Origin: Lentisphaerota bacterium
GTDB taxonomy: Bacteria > Verrucomicrobiota > Lentisphaeria > Victivallales > UBA1829
Assembly (NCBI GenBank): GCA_015061845.1
Contig: SUVT01000003.1
Span: forward strand, 1 to 64,000
Direction: 5' to 3'
DNA: 64,000 nt
Shown: positions 1-10,481 of the stretch, piece by piece
Numbering within the stretch: the first letter of the stretch is position 1
Layout of the letters: every line of letters begins with the position of its first letter
The notes under the pieces: model-generated
What the model was told of the DNA's origin: nothing
The model's input: the letters and a program-made list of their open reading frames with translations, nothing else
Database searches by the model: none
Made by a program: the position numbers and the translations under genes

Positions 1-2209
1 TGCTCATCATGCCGGGGATCCAGCCGAGGAAGGATGACATGATATCCCGTCGGTAATTTGTGCCGACTTCCGCGATAAAGGAACGCCCGCTGGGGTTGTG
101 TCCGGTGTGGAATGTCAGGTAGGATGCTGCCAGATTCTGAAGATAGATATCGTTGAAATAGGCGGCAAGAGCCTGTGTCTGCAGTGCAATCGTGCCGTTG
201 ATCCCGGAAAGGAAGTAGTTGTTCAGCTCCCCGTAAAGGTTCCGCTTGCCGTCAAGAGAGGTTCCGATTTTCACAGAGAACCAGTTTTTACGCGGTTTTT
301 CCCGGAAGTCTGCAAAGGGGGTCGTATAGGGCAACGCCTGCGTATAATGGTTTTTCAAATGGAAATCAGCGAAGATCCGCAAAGCAGCATGGATCCGGAA
401 CGCGCGTTCTGTTCCGGGAATCTCTTTTGCCAGAAGAGTCAGCGCATAAATTCCCATATTGTCACGGGTAAGATGCGCCGTATCTTTTCTTGCGTTTTCA
501 CAGAAAAGCCCGCAAAGATATCCGTGTTCGTTTTTGAAAAGCATTCTCTGCTGACGTTTCAGGAGTTCATCTGCAAGCTCAAACGCCATTTCTCTGTAGT
601 AAGTTCCTCCGGTGGCTTTCCAGAAGAGAACCGCATTTTCCAACCGCATACCGATCGCAAGTGTCGTATGGGGCGCATAAGGTCCGATGCCCATTTTTTT
701 CAGCTCTGCCGCATTTGCATCGCACATCATGTCAAAGTGTTTTTTTGCCTGAGCCAGCACTTTTTTTGCCAGAGCTTTATCGGTATCTTTTGCTGCAAGA
801 TAGAAGTAGGCTCCTGCGGCTGTCATGCCCCAATGGCTGTCCTGTACATCCGGATGACAGATGTAAGTTCCCTGGGCAACGTGAACCACACGCTCGTCGC
901 CGGAGTTCGGAATGTTGTCTGTCCAGAAGTTGTTGACTTTGATGAAGTGACCGCCCCGGAAGACTGCCTGAAGTTTTTTATCGGGGTTGTTCAGCGGATA
1001 AAGAGAGTGAACCGTAAAGGGCAAACCGCTTTTCGGATCATAAAGTTTTGTCATGAACTTTGCGCCCCAGAGAAGCTCGTCATAAGTTGCCGGAACATTG
1101 AAGTTACAGGCAACCGCAAGAGGCCGCATAATGGTTTTGATCGCCATGGAGTGATAGCCGCGCAAGTCGGAAGCATCGAACCAGCCGCCGGAGATGTCGA
1201 CCGGCTGTTTGTTATCGGAGCGGAGGACAGGTTCCAGAAAACATGCCGGGTGTGCCGGAGTTTTCATTCCGCTGCGCATACTGAACAGGAAATTTGCATT
1301 TTTTGCGGTCAGATCATTCAAGTGCTTGAAAGAGATCTCAAAAGGAACGGAAAGCAGATTTCCGCTTTTGACCCGGTAGGTTCCCTCCTTCATGAAACGG
1401 CTGAAATGAGCAATTTTGAATTCACCGGTGGGGTATTTTTCTGTTGAGAGTTTTCCTTTATAGACAGCTTTTCCTGTTTTTGCATCAATGAGTTCAAAAT
1501 CAGATGCTTTGTGCTTGCTTGAAAGAACCGCCCATTTTGCATAAGCCGGAGAAAAACCTGTCTGGGGAACGATGATTTTTTCTTCAGAAGCATGCCAGCC
1601 GTCTTCCGTTCCGGGAACCACCCGTTCCAAAGTAAAATCTTTGAAGTAATAATTAGCCCATTCGGGATCGCCGGGAAGACGCCCGGTCATCTGTTTGGAG
1701 ATCACGAACGATTTGATTTTCCGCATTTTTGCCGGATCTTTGTGATTGCTCCATGTGACGGTGATCTTGTTCCACTGGCGGGGGCGCATGGGACGGCACG
1801 CCTGAGTCCAGATCCCGGAACCGCCCATCTCAATCCAGAGAGACGCTCTGTCCGGAACATCAGGATAGACCCAGCAGCTGAGCTGATTGTACTGAACATA
1901 TTTTTCCGGCGCAAGGTTCAGGTCTACTTTGACGGTGCTGATTGCCGGATTTTCACCGTAGACATAAGGGAAATTATCCCGGATGACTTTTCCATGATCC
2001 AGTTTGAAATGCAGCGTTGTGACTTGTTTTTTGGAATCGGAACTTGCCTTGATGATCTTCGGAAATTTAGTCGTCCAGTTTTTTGCCTGAATCGTTGCAA
2101 AAGGGATTTTTTCACTGGCAAGGATCCGTTCTGAATCAGAAGAAATCATCTGTGCAGACACCAGAGCCGGAACAAATGCTGTAAGAAAAAATATGCTGTT
2201 TCTTATCAT
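1..2209 (-). CDS. Secreted glycoside hydrolase family 9-like protein (3' end beyond window)
   Basis: Read directly on the minus strand from ATG at 2209 (MIRNSIFFLTAFVPALVSAQ signal peptide); frame stays open to base 1. Motifs GGWFDASDLRGYHS and GHNPSGRSFIAEVG resemble GH9 catalytic Asp and C-terminal motifs. Not in ORF track because it has no stop in the window. Confidence 0.7.
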   Translation of the reverse strand, partial: MIRNSIFFLTAFVPALVSAQMISSDSERILASEKIPFATIQAKNWTTKFPKIIKASSDSKKQVTTLHFKLDHGKVIRDNFPYVYGENPAISTVKVDLNLAPEKYVQYNQLSCWVYPDVPDRASLWIEMGGSGIWTQACRPMRPRQWNKITVTWSNHKDPAKMRKIKSFVISKQMTGRLPGDPEWANYYFKDFTLERVVPGTEDGWHASEEKIIVPQTGFSPAYAKWAVLSSKHKASDFELIDAKTGKAVYKGKLSTEKYPTGEFKIAHFSRFMKEGTYRVKSGNLLSVPFEISFKHLNDLTAKNANFLFSMRSGMKTPAHPACFLEPVLRSDNKQPVDISGGWFDASDLRGYHSMAIKTIMRPLAVACNFNVPATYDELLWGAKFMTKLYDPKSGLPFTVHSLYPLNNPDKKLQAVFRGGHFIKVNNFWTDNIPNSGDERVVHVAQGTYICHPDVQDSHWGMTAAGAYFYLAAKDTDKALAKKVLAQAKKHFDMMCDANAAELKKMGIGPYAPHTTLAIGMRLENAVLFWKATGGTYYREMAFELADELLKRQQRMLFKNEHGYLCGLFCENARKDTAHLTRDNMGIYALTLLAKEIPGTERAFRIHAALRIFADFHLKNHYTQALPYTTPFADFREKPRKNWFSVKIGTSLDGKRNLYGELNNYFLSGINGTIALQTQALAAYFNDIYLQNLAASYLTFHTGHNPSGRSFIAEVGTNYRRDIMSSFLGWIPGMMS

Positions 2210-2230
2210 GATTTCGTGCCTTTCCTGACA

Positions 2231-2268
2231 GAGAAAAACAGCCGCTCGAAAAGTCCGAACGGCTGTTT
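2231..2268 (-). terminator. Rho-independent terminator
   Basis: Inverted repeat aaacagccg...cggctgttt followed by T-run on minus strand, just after the 2282..3103 CDS. Confidence 0.65.
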
Positions 2269-2281
2269 GATTGCGGTTGCT

Positions 2282-3103
2282 TTACCGGGTAAGCTCTTCC
2301 AGCTTGATGTTCTTGAACTGCAAGACGGAATCTTTATTTCCGGAATAGTTGCCAAGAATCAGAATTCTTACGTTACGGGTCGTATACCACCATTTGTTGT
2401 TGGTGATTGCTGCTTCTTTGGTGGCTTCGCCGCTGATGACTGCAGAGAATGTTTTCCATTCATCGGAGAGCTTGGCGGAAGCTGCTGCAGCGTACTGATA
2501 GGTTCCGGCGGAACGGTGCTGACGGACCATGATTCCTTTGGCGTAAGCCTTTTTCAGCGGTTTCACAAGTTTGACGATGTAACCGTCGCCATCTTTAACA
2601 ACAGCATTAAAGGCGGGGGAAAGATTTGCATTGGGAATGTCGGACATATCTGCTTTTACGTTGAATGCGACGAGCCCGCTGTTATATTTCCACTTGGAAC
2701 CATCCTTGATTTTCAGAACGGTATCGCCGGGTTTTGCATCAGCGGTCAGGACAGTTTCTGTTCCTTTCATCCCCTGGATCCGTTCAGAGACGACCCATGT
2801 TTTTTTGGCGTTCAGCGGAGCAAAACCAAAGTAAAGCTTTGCGGGTTTCGTTCCATCTTTTGCCTTGAATTCACCGGAGAGTTTATAGGTCTTCTTCGGG
2901 TCGATCGTCAGAATTTTTGTGCTGAGAAAATTGGCAACACCTTTCAGTTCAAACACTTTCTCACTGTCGACTGTCAGTGTTCCTGAACCGTTGATCTTTT
3001 TCAGATCCGCTATCTGGGTGGGCGCGATCATGTTTTCGGCAGCCATAACAAAAGCGGCTGTTCCTGCGAGAATTGCGGTAAGAAATGTTTTCATCTTTGT
3101 CAC
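2282..3103 (-). CDS. Secreted hypothetical protein, possibly carbohydrate-binding-like beta-sandwich
   Basis: ORF with signal peptide (MKTFLTAILAGTAAFVMAAE); C-terminal RILILGNYSGNKDSVLQFKNIKLEEL resembles CBM-like ends. Confidence 0.55.
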   Translation of the reverse strand: MTKMKTFLTAILAGTAAFVMAAENMIAPTQIADLKKINGSGTLTVDSEKVFELKGVANFLSTKILTIDPKKTYKLSGEFKAKDGTKPAKLYFGFAPLNAKKTWVVSERIQGMKGTETVLTADAKPGDTVLKIKDGSKWKYNSGLVAFNVKADMSDIPNANLSPAFNAVVKDGDGYIVKLVKPLKKAYAKGIMVRQHRSAGTYQYAAAASAKLSDEWKTFSAVISGEATKEAAITNNKWWYTTRNVRILILGNYSGNKDSVLQFKNIKLEELTR

Positions 3104-3109
3104 CTTTCC

Positions 3110-3616
3110 TTAAAATGCAGCGATATAGGGGAGATTCCGGTATTTTTCATCGGAGTCCATTCCGCATCCGATGAGATAGCGGTCTTCCATGAGGAATCCT
3201 GCCCAGTCTGCATGGTCGATGCCTTCCGGACGGGGAATCGTTTTTTCAACAAGAACCACGGTTTTGACACTCAAAGCTCCCTGATCAAGAAGTTTTTCTT
3301 TGATCTTCTTCAGGGTTCTTCCGGTGTCCAGAACTTCATCAAGGATCAGAAGATGTCTTCCTTTGACATCCAGTTTCATAAAGGAACGGAGTTCCACATT
3401 CCCTGTGCTGGAGTGATGTTTGTAGCTGGATGCACTGATGGAGTCAATAAAAAAGTCTTCCACTGCGATTGCTTCGGCAAGTTTCGCACCGAAGAAGAGT
3501 CCGCCGTTCATGACAACGAGCATTGTCAAAGGCTGATCTTTGTATATTGCTGTGATCTCCGCACCAAGTTCTCTGATGCGGGCTTCCATCGTTTCCTGAT
3601 CTTTGATGATTTCCAT
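3110..3616 (-). CDS. hpt: Hypoxanthine phosphoribosyltransferase
   Basis: PRPP-binding motif LLILDEVLDTGRTL, typical length. Confidence 0.9.
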   Translation of the reverse strand: MEIIKDQETMEARIRELGAEITAIYKDQPLTMLVVMNGGLFFGAKLAEAIAVEDFFIDSISASSYKHHSSTGNVELRSFMKLDVKGRHLLILDEVLDTGRTLKKIKEKLLDQGALSVKTVVLVEKTIPRPEGIDHADWAGFLMEDRYLIGCGMDSDEKYRNLPYIAAF

Positions 3617-3630
3617 TTTATTTCCGGTGG

Positions 3631-4731
3631 TTAAACATTGAAACGGATAAACACGCAGTCTCCATCCTGAACGACATATTCTTTGCCTTCAATACGGAGT
3701 TTTCCGGCTTCTTTTGCGCCGTTCCAGCTGCCGTACTGAACGAGATCGTCGTAGGATTCCACTTCCATCCGGATGAAGCCGCGTTCCATATCGGTGTGGA
3801 TCTTTCCGGCTGCCTGCGGTGCAAGTGCATTGCGGGTGACGGTCCACGCGCGGGTCTCATCGGTTCCTGTGGTAAAGAAGGTGATATAATCCAGAAGACT
3901 GTACCCCATGTTGATCACGCGTTCCAGTCCGCTTTCTTCCACGCCGAGATCTTCCAGGAAGACTTTTGCATCTTCCGGAGAGAGCTGTGCCAGTTCTTCT
4001 TCCAGTTTTGCACAGACAGGCACGACCTGCATTCCGTGTTTTGCCGCCGTTTCGATCAACTGTTTGGAAATGTCACTCTTTCCGAACTCATGGAATGCGG
4101 TTTCGTCGGTGTTCGCACAGACAAATGCGGGGGTCAGCGTCAGAAGCTGAAGAGCCTTTGCGATTTTATCCAGCTTTTCATCAGCGATGTCATAGGAGGG
4201 TCTCTGTCCGTTTTCGAGCTGATTGATGAAACTGGTGATCAGTTCCAGTTCAAGTTTCAGGTCGGGATCTCCGCTGCGAAGAGCTTTTTTGCCGTGTTCC
4301 AGACGTTTCTGGAGCAGGTCAAGGTCAGCCAGCATCAGCTCGGTGAGGATCAGTTCCAGGTCACGGCTGGGGTTCACAGAGCCGCCGACATGGACCACAT
4401 CGTCATCGGCAAAAAGACGGACAACATGGGCGACAGCATCCACGTTCCGGATGTGTCCGAGGAACTGGTTTCCCAATCCCTGACCTTTGCTGGCTCCTTC
4501 CACAAGACCGGCAATGTCGATAAATTTCATTGTAGTCGGAACAACTCTGGCTGATTTTTCGATTTTTGCCAGAACATCCAGGCGGGGGTCGGGAACGGGG
4601 ACGATCCCGGTATTCGGTTCAATGGTACAGAACGGGAAGTTCGCCGCAACGGCACCGCCCTTGCAAAGAGCATTGAACAAAGTGGATTTTCCTACATTGG
4701 GTAATCCAACAAAACCACATGCAAAACCCAT
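3631..4731 (-). CDS. ychF: Redox-regulated GTPase/ATPase YchF
   Basis: MGFACGFVGLPNVGKSTLFNAL start, C-terminal TGS-like region; start trimmed from ORF-track 4788. Confidence 0.95.
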   Translation of the reverse strand: MGFACGFVGLPNVGKSTLFNALCKGGAVAANFPFCTIEPNTGIVPVPDPRLDVLAKIEKSARVVPTTMKFIDIAGLVEGASKGQGLGNQFLGHIRNVDAVAHVVRLFADDDVVHVGGSVNPSRDLELILTELMLADLDLLQKRLEHGKKALRSGDPDLKLELELITSFINQLENGQRPSYDIADEKLDKIAKALQLLTLTPAFVCANTDETAFHEFGKSDISKQLIETAAKHGMQVVPVCAKLEEELAQLSPEDAKVFLEDLGVEESGLERVINMGYSLLDYITFFTTGTDETRAWTVTRNALAPQAAGKIHTDMERGFIRMEVESYDDLVQYGSWNGAKEAGKLRIEGKEYVVQDGDCVFIRFNV

Positions 4732-4748
4732 GTTACATCTTTCCTGTT

Positions 4749-6803
4749 TTAGTTTTTGATTTTCCAGTCGAGTGCCCCGACAGGACATTCTTCAATACAT
4801 TTTCCGCAATCTTTACATGCAAGAGGAAGTGCTTTTCCGAATGCCGTTCCGATCCGGGTTGCAAAACCGCGCTGCATTGCTGCAAGCAGATGATTGTTCA
4901 CAACTTCGCCGCAAATCTTCACGCAGATACCGCAGCGGAGACATTTCCGGGGATCCTGAATGATCGCCGGATGGCGGGTATCCGCCTTGCCGCAGGAGCG
5001 TTCTCCCTTGAACATGTCAGGTTTCACACCCAGACATTCAGAGTGCTTCTTCAGTTTACATTCACTCTTGGAGGTACAGGAACATTCAATACAGCGTTCG
5101 CCTTCCTTCATGATCTTTTCTGCCGGGATCGTCGGGAAAAGTTCCGTGAAAGTCGTCTTCCGCAATTCCATAGGGATGAATTCAGGTTCTACACGGTCCG
5201 CTTTGGAAACTTCGTGCAGATACACAAGATCATCAGTTGTAAGAGAACTCCAATGTCCGCGGGAAACGTTGAATACGGGCGGTTCAACATGCTTCCGTCC
5301 GGCAAAGAAATCAACGGCAGAAAGGGCCGCTTTCCGTCCGGCAGCAACCGCTTCCACAACTGTTGCAGGACCGCTGACACAATCCCCGGCAGCGAAGACA
5401 TTTTCGTAGCCTTCCACTTTCAGATCGTCTGCATTGACTGCGATGTCGCCGCGTTTGGTTGCAGTCGCTTCTGCGGGGCAGATGGTGCGCTGTCCGATGG
5501 CTGCGATGATGGTGTCTGCTTCCATGTCAAATTCAGAACCGGGGACAGGTTCCGGCTTGCGTCTTCCGGAGGCATCCGGTTCGCCAAGCTGCATCTTGCA
5601 GCAGGTGAGAGCCAGTTTTCCGTTTTCCAGCTTTTTGACAGCCACAGGAGCAGTCAGGAGTTCCAGCTTTGCGCCTTCTTCCACAGCTTCGTCAACTTCG
5701 ATCGCCTGAGCAGGCATCTCTTTGCGGGTTCTGCGGTAGACGATCGCAACTTCTCCGCCGAGACGGATGGCTGTTCTTGCGCAGTCCATAGCAGTATTAC
5801 CGCCGCCGACTACCAGTGTTTTTCCGGGGTTCGGAAGGTCTTTCCAGTTGTGAGCTGCAATATTTTCCAGCCAGCGGATCCCCTGTTCGGCATATTCTTC
5901 CCCTTCCACTCTCATGGAGCTGGGGGACCAGGAACCGACTGCAAGGATCACACCGTCATACTGTTTGGAAAGGTCTGCAATAGTGATATCTTTGCCAAGT
6001 TCCTTGCCGTACTGGATGGTGACATCCATTTTTTCAAAGTGGGCAAGTTCTTTGCGGAGCGTATCTTTGGGAAGACGGAATTCAGGGATCCCGTAACGGA
6101 GCATCCCGCCGGCTTCAGGCATTTTTTCATAAATATCAGCCTGAACACCTTCCAGACGGAGATAATAAGCTGCGGAGAAACCTGCGGGACCGGCACCGAT
6201 AATGGCAACTTTTTTGCCGTTCAGCGGCGGCAGCTCTTCCATGTAGGATTCATAATGAAGATCAGCTGCAAGCCGTTTGAAATCATTGATGGAAACTGGC
6301 TTGGAGTCGATGTTCCGGCGGCAGTCCCGTTCGCAGAACCGGGGACAGACTCTGCCGATGGACATGGGCAGGGGGATCCGCTGTTTGATGATCTTCAGAG
6401 CTTTCAGGAAATCACCCTGTTTTCCGGCGCGGACATACTCTTCCACAGAAGCGTGGGCAGGACATGCCAGAGTACAGGGGGCTTCACAGTCGCCGGTGTG
6501 TTCGGAAAGAAGCAGACCCAACGCTGTACGGCGCATCTCTTTGACTTCATCGGAAGAGGCATCGATATCCTGTCCTTCAGAGGGGCAGGCGGAACAGGAA
6601 GGCAGGAACTTTCCGGTCTTTTTATCTTTGACCACACAGACAAAGCAGGAAGTGGTCTTGGAAATTTTCTTGTTGAAGCAGAGGGTCGGGATCTTGATCC
6701 CGGCAGCTTCTGCGGCTTTCAGAATGGTATCCCCCGGCTGGGCAACACGGTCAACACCGTCTATTTTGAAATGGATTTCAGACATGACAGATTCTCCCAT
6801 CAC
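4749..6803 (-). CDS. GltD-like FAD/NAD(P) oxidoreductase with N-terminal [2Fe-2S] and C-terminal [4Fe-4S] domains (bifurcating-complex-like subunit)
   Basis: CX10CX2CX13C [2Fe-2S] motif; CEAPCTLACP and CPRFCERDC; GAGPAGFSAAYYL and VVGGGNTAMDCARTA dinucleotide motifs; C-terminal CLRCGICVKIC and CKDCGKCIEECP. Confidence 0.85.
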   Translation of the reverse strand: MMGESVMSEIHFKIDGVDRVAQPGDTILKAAEAAGIKIPTLCFNKKISKTTSCFVCVVKDKKTGKFLPSCSACPSEGQDIDASSDEVKEMRRTALGLLLSEHTGDCEAPCTLACPAHASVEEYVRAGKQGDFLKALKIIKQRIPLPMSIGRVCPRFCERDCRRNIDSKPVSINDFKRLAADLHYESYMEELPPLNGKKVAIIGAGPAGFSAAYYLRLEGVQADIYEKMPEAGGMLRYGIPEFRLPKDTLRKELAHFEKMDVTIQYGKELGKDITIADLSKQYDGVILAVGSWSPSSMRVEGEEYAEQGIRWLENIAAHNWKDLPNPGKTLVVGGGNTAMDCARTAIRLGGEVAIVYRRTRKEMPAQAIEVDEAVEEGAKLELLTAPVAVKKLENGKLALTCCKMQLGEPDASGRRKPEPVPGSEFDMEADTIIAAIGQRTICPAEATATKRGDIAVNADDLKVEGYENVFAAGDCVSGPATVVEAVAAGRKAALSAVDFFAGRKHVEPPVFNVSRGHWSSLTTDDLVYLHEVSKADRVEPEFIPMELRKTTFTELFPTIPAEKIMKEGERCIECSCTSKSECKLKKHSECLGVKPDMFKGERSCGKADTRHPAIIQDPRKCLRCGICVKICGEVVNNHLLAAMQRGFATRIGTAFGKALPLACKDCGKCIEECPVGALDWKIKN

Positions 6804-8545
6804 TGATTGTTGGAGTTGAACCCTTCGCCGCGGGGAACGCGCTGAATGGTCTTTTTCGGACAGAGTTCTTTACAGGAGTTGCACTTGATGCACTTCGCAT
6901 TGTCGATGACAAAGTTTTCATCAATAGCACCCACCGGACAGGTTTTGCGGCAGAGTCCGCACTTGATACAGTTGGCAGGATCAAATTTCAGATCCACCAA
7001 TGCAGAACATGCAAGAGACGGACAGACTTTGTTCTTCACATGAGCTTCATATTCGTTCCGGAAGTAACGCAGAGTGGAAAGTGCCGGGTTCGGTGCCGTC
7101 TGCCCCAAACCGCAGAGCGCACCCATGCGGATCTTCGGTCCGATGTCTTCCAGGAATGCAATATCGTCTTCCGTTCCGTTTCCTTCGGTGATCCGCTGAA
7201 GTGTTTCGTACATGCGTTTCGTTCCGACACGGCAGAACGTACACTTTCCGCAGGATTCCTTGTGGGTGAAGGAGAGGAAGTAACGGGCAGTTTCCACCAT
7301 GCAGCGGTCGTTGCCGATGACGATCAAACCGCCGGACCCCATGATTGCTCCAAGCTCTTTCAGGGAGTCGTAATCGACTTTGACATCGAACTTGTCGGCA
7401 GGGATACATCCGCCGGAAGGGCCTCCGGTCTGAACTGCTTTCACGGTTCCGGGTTCTGCTCCGCCGATCTCATAAACGATCTCTGCAAGCGTAACGCCCA
7501 TGGGAACTTCCGCCAGCCCCGGATTCTTCAAGTCTCCGGCAAGAGCAAAAATCTTTGTTCCGGTACTCTTCGGAGTTCCGATTTTTGCATAATTTTCCGC
7601 ACCATAGTTCAGAACGGGTGCGATATTTGCAAATGTTTCCACGTTATTGATTGAGGTGGGCAAACCGTTCCAGCCGCTGTCGGTGGGGAAGGGCGGACGG
7701 AACCGGGGCTGTCCCCGTTTGCCTTCCAGTGAGGCAATCATTGCGGTTTCTTCTCCGCAGACAAATGCGCCGGCACCTTCTTTGATAACAATATCAAGGG
7801 GCTTTTCTCTGCCGGGAAGCTGATCGTAACCTGCTTTTTGGATCTCCGCAATGGCAATGGTCAAATGTTCGATCGCCATGGGATATTCGGCACGGCAGTA
7901 GATGAAAATTTTGGTTGCACCGGTTGCATAAGCTCCGATAAGCATCCCTTCAAGTACCTGATAAGGAACACTTTCCATCATGGAGCGGTCCATGAATGCT
8001 CCCGGGTCGCCTTCGTCGGCATTACAGATCATGACTTTTTCCGGATTCTGTTTTGCTGCAAGGAAACTCCACTTCATGCCGGTGGGGAATCCTGCTCCGC
8101 CGCGACCGCGCAAACCGCTCTTTTTCAGCTCTTCGATCACATCTGCAGGCTGCATGGCAGTACATTTTTTCAATGCGGAAAAACCGCCGTTCGCCTTGTA
8201 TTCTTCAATGTCGCAGGGAACGATCCGTCCGGCTAGTTTTGTGACAAATACCAGTTCATTTTTCTTGCGGAGAGCAGGAACTTCAAAACGGCCCTCTTCA
8301 GAGAGAGAAAGGATTTTCTGAGCCGTTTCAGCGGTTCCCTGAACACGGGAATAAAAGACCGGTTCGGAATCCGTTTCCACTTCAACGATAGGTTCGCAGT
8401 AGCAGTGTCCGATACAGCCGACACCGACGACCGGGATATCTCCGGCGATCTTTTTGAGTTCATCATAGACCGCCTGGGCACCTGCTGCAAGACCGCAGGA
8501 TGCCATTCCGACTTTGATACGTTTGATCTGTGCCATGGTGATCAC
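6800..8545 (-). CDS. NuoF/HydB-like NADH-binding iron-sulfur flavoprotein
   Basis: GLRGRGGAGFPTGMKW, ICNADEGDPGAFMDR, ESCGKCTFCRVGT, C-terminal 2x[4Fe-4S] motifs; thioredoxin-like [2Fe-2S] N-terminus. Confidence 0.93.
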   Translation of the reverse strand: MITMAQIKRIKVGMASCGLAAGAQAVYDELKKIAGDIPVVGVGCIGHCYCEPIVEVETDSEPVFYSRVQGTAETAQKILSLSEEGRFEVPALRKKNELVFVTKLAGRIVPCDIEEYKANGGFSALKKCTAMQPADVIEELKKSGLRGRGGAGFPTGMKWSFLAAKQNPEKVMICNADEGDPGAFMDRSMMESVPYQVLEGMLIGAYATGATKIFIYCRAEYPMAIEHLTIAIAEIQKAGYDQLPGREKPLDIVIKEGAGAFVCGEETAMIASLEGKRGQPRFRPPFPTDSGWNGLPTSINNVETFANIAPVLNYGAENYAKIGTPKSTGTKIFALAGDLKNPGLAEVPMGVTLAEIVYEIGGAEPGTVKAVQTGGPSGGCIPADKFDVKVDYDSLKELGAIMGSGGLIVIGNDRCMVETARYFLSFTHKESCGKCTFCRVGTKRMYETLQRITEGNGTEDDIAFLEDIGPKIRMGALCGLGQTAPNPALSTLRYFRNEYEAHVKNKVCPSLACSALVDLKFDPANCIKCGLCRKTCPVGAIDENFVIDNAKCIKCNSCKELCPKKTIQRVPRGEGFNSNNQ

Positions 8546-8994
8546 ATCTTTCTGTATTCGTTGAGAATGCGGACAAGCTTCTTCCGGTCAAGGTTGCCGT
8601 AAACTTTACCGTTGACGGACATCACGGGTGCGAGGCTGCAGCAGCCGAGACATGCAACGACCTGGATCGAAAATCTGCCTTCGGCATCTGTTTCGCCGTC
8701 CTTGATCCCCAATTCAGCTTCCAACCACTGTTGGATCTGCGGAGAACCTTTGATATGACAGGCGGTTCCGTCACAGACACTGATCTGGAATCTGCCGGGT
8801 TTGATCCGTTTGAACTGTGCATAAAATGTAAGAACGCCTTCGACTTCAGCGGGAGCCATTCCGAAATATGCGGCAACGGCTTCGATCGCCTCATCTGAGA
8901 CGTACCCTTCTTTCTGCTGAACGAGCTGAAGACCTTTGATCAGACTGCTCCGATCGATTCCCAGTTCTTTCAGAAAGGAAAAATCTGCAGACAT
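8542..8994 (-). CDS. NuoE/HydC-like [2Fe-2S] subunit
   Basis: VCDGTACHIKGS...VVACLGCCSLAPVMSVNGKVYGNL. Confidence 0.93.
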   Translation of the reverse strand: MSADFSFLKELGIDRSSLIKGLQLVQQKEGYVSDEAIEAVAAYFGMAPAEVEGVLTFYAQFKRIKPGRFQISVCDGTACHIKGSPQIQQWLEAELGIKDGETDAEGRFSIQVVACLGCCSLAPVMSVNGKVYGNLDRKKLVRILNEYRKM

Positions 8995-9291
8995 AACTCT
9001 CTTCCTCCTGGTGATTTCAATACCTGAAAAATCAAAGTTTGAAATTACCTTCCTTATTATTATATTTCTGTTGAATTTATTTTATAAGTGGTTTAATATA
9101 TCCCGTTTTTGTGAAAAATCAAAGGTTTTCGCAAAAAAAACAAAAGATATAGAATGATATTGCTGTTTTTTATGATTTTTTCGATGGAAAATACCGGAAA
9201 TGCCGTACTGTCCGGAGTTCCAAGCACCCCAACCGATCCTTTGCAAAGCCTGCCGGTCTCTTCCAGCTATGCCGGAAACATGAATAAAAAA

Positions 9292-9564
9292 CTATTTCTC
9301 CGGAGCCGTCAGCCGTTCCAGTTCTTCAAGATAAGCCATTGCTTCCTCCCGGCAATGACCGCACATCTCTTCGGACGGTTGAAGAGAACCGCAAACTTTC
9401 GGACGATCCGGAGAATTGAAAATCTTACAGCGGAAATGCCCGTCAAGATTGATACAGGGAACACCTGCCGGTTTTCCTTCAGGCATCCCGGGTATGGATG
9501 AGGAGATCGACGGGGCAATACAACATGCCCCGCATTTTTCTCTGCAGCTGAATTTTCCGCTCAT
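9292..9564 (-). CDS. YkgJ family cysteine cluster protein
   Basis: [27 protein letters not shown] matches the YkgJ signature. Confidence 0.85.
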   Translation of the reverse strand: MSGKFSCREKCGACCIAPSISSSIPGMPEGKPAGVPCINLDGHFRCKIFNSPDRPKVCGSLQPSEEMCGHCREEAMAYLEELERLTAPEK

Positions 9565-10481
9565 TCAAACAGCCATGTGGAAAGATACCGTTCTCCGCAA
9601 TCAGGCAGAAGAACAACGATCCGCTTTCCGGTATATTCCGGACGTTTGGAGAGTTCCAGCGCAGCATACAGTGCCGCTCCGGAAGAGATACCGATGAGGA
9701 TCCCCTCTTTCGCCGCACATTCACGGGCAGTTCTTCCGGCATCCTCTCCGGAAACTGCAACAACTTCTGAAATGATTTCTGTGTTTACGACTTTCGGAAT
9801 GAAGCCTGCACCGATCCCCTGCAGCGGATGAGGTCCGCCGGGTTTTCCGGACAACACGGCACTGGTTTCCGGTTCAACCGCAACGATTTTGACATTGGGA
9901 TCTTTGGAAAGCAGATATTCCCCGACACCAGTCAGAGTTCCTCCGGTTCCAACACCTGCCACAAAAGCATCGATTTTTCCTTCGGTATCTTCCCAGATCT
10001 CCGGTCCGGTGGAAAGTTTGTGACTTTCCGGGTTCGCCGGATTTTCAAACTGCTGAGGGATAAAAGAACCGGGATTGCTGTCACGCAGTTCGATGGCTTT
10101 TTCAATGGCTCCGGTCATCCCTTTAGCCCCTTCTGTCAGCACGATTTCCGCACCGTAAGCTGCGGCAAGTTTGCGCCGTTCTATGCTCATGGTGTCAGGC
10201 ATGGTAAGGATGAGGTGATATCCTTTGACTGCAGAAGCAAGGGCAAGTCCGATGCCGGTATTTCCGCTGGTGGGTTCGATAATGAGCGCACCCGGCTTCA
10301 AAAGACCGGCTTTTTCAGCGGCTTCGATCATCACGAGCGCAGCACGGTCCTTGACGGAACTGCCCGGATTGAACGACTCCACTTTTGCCAGAACTTCCGC
10401 ACCGCCCTGATTCAGCTTGTTGATCCGCACCAAAGGCGTATTTCCGATGGTTTCAAGAATATTGTCTGCGATCTTTCTCAT
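9561..10481 (-). CDS. cysK: Cysteine synthase A
   Basis: [15 protein letters not shown]-lysine motif, [22 protein letters not shown]. Confidence 0.93.
   Translation of the reverse strand: MRKIADNILETIGNTPLVRINKLNQGGAEVLAKVESFNPGSSVKDRAALVMIEAAEKAGLLKPGALIIEPTSGNTGIGLALASAVKGYHLILTMPDTMSIERRKLAAAYGAEIVLTEGAKGMTGAIEKAIELRDSNPGSFIPQQFENPANPESHKLSTGPEIWEDTEGKIDAFVAGVGTGGTLTGVGEYLLSKDPNVKIVAVEPETSAVLSGKPGGPHPLQGIGAGFIPKVVNTEIISEVVAVSGEDAGRTARECAAKEGILIGISSGAALYAALELSKRPEYTGKRIVVLLPDCGERYLSTWLFE

Noticed and set aside
98-1447. 449-aa plus-strand ORF
   Set aside because: Antisense of the GH9-like gene read in the same codon phase; no recognisable domain.
4719-6806. 695-aa plus-strand ORF
   Set aside because: Codon-aligned antisense of the GltD-like gene; sequence is Cys/Phe-rich low-information typical of antisense frames.
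4749-8994. [FeFe]-hydrogenase HydABC operon
   Set aside because: No H-cluster motif in the third subunit; it has GltD-type FAD/NAD(P) domains instead.
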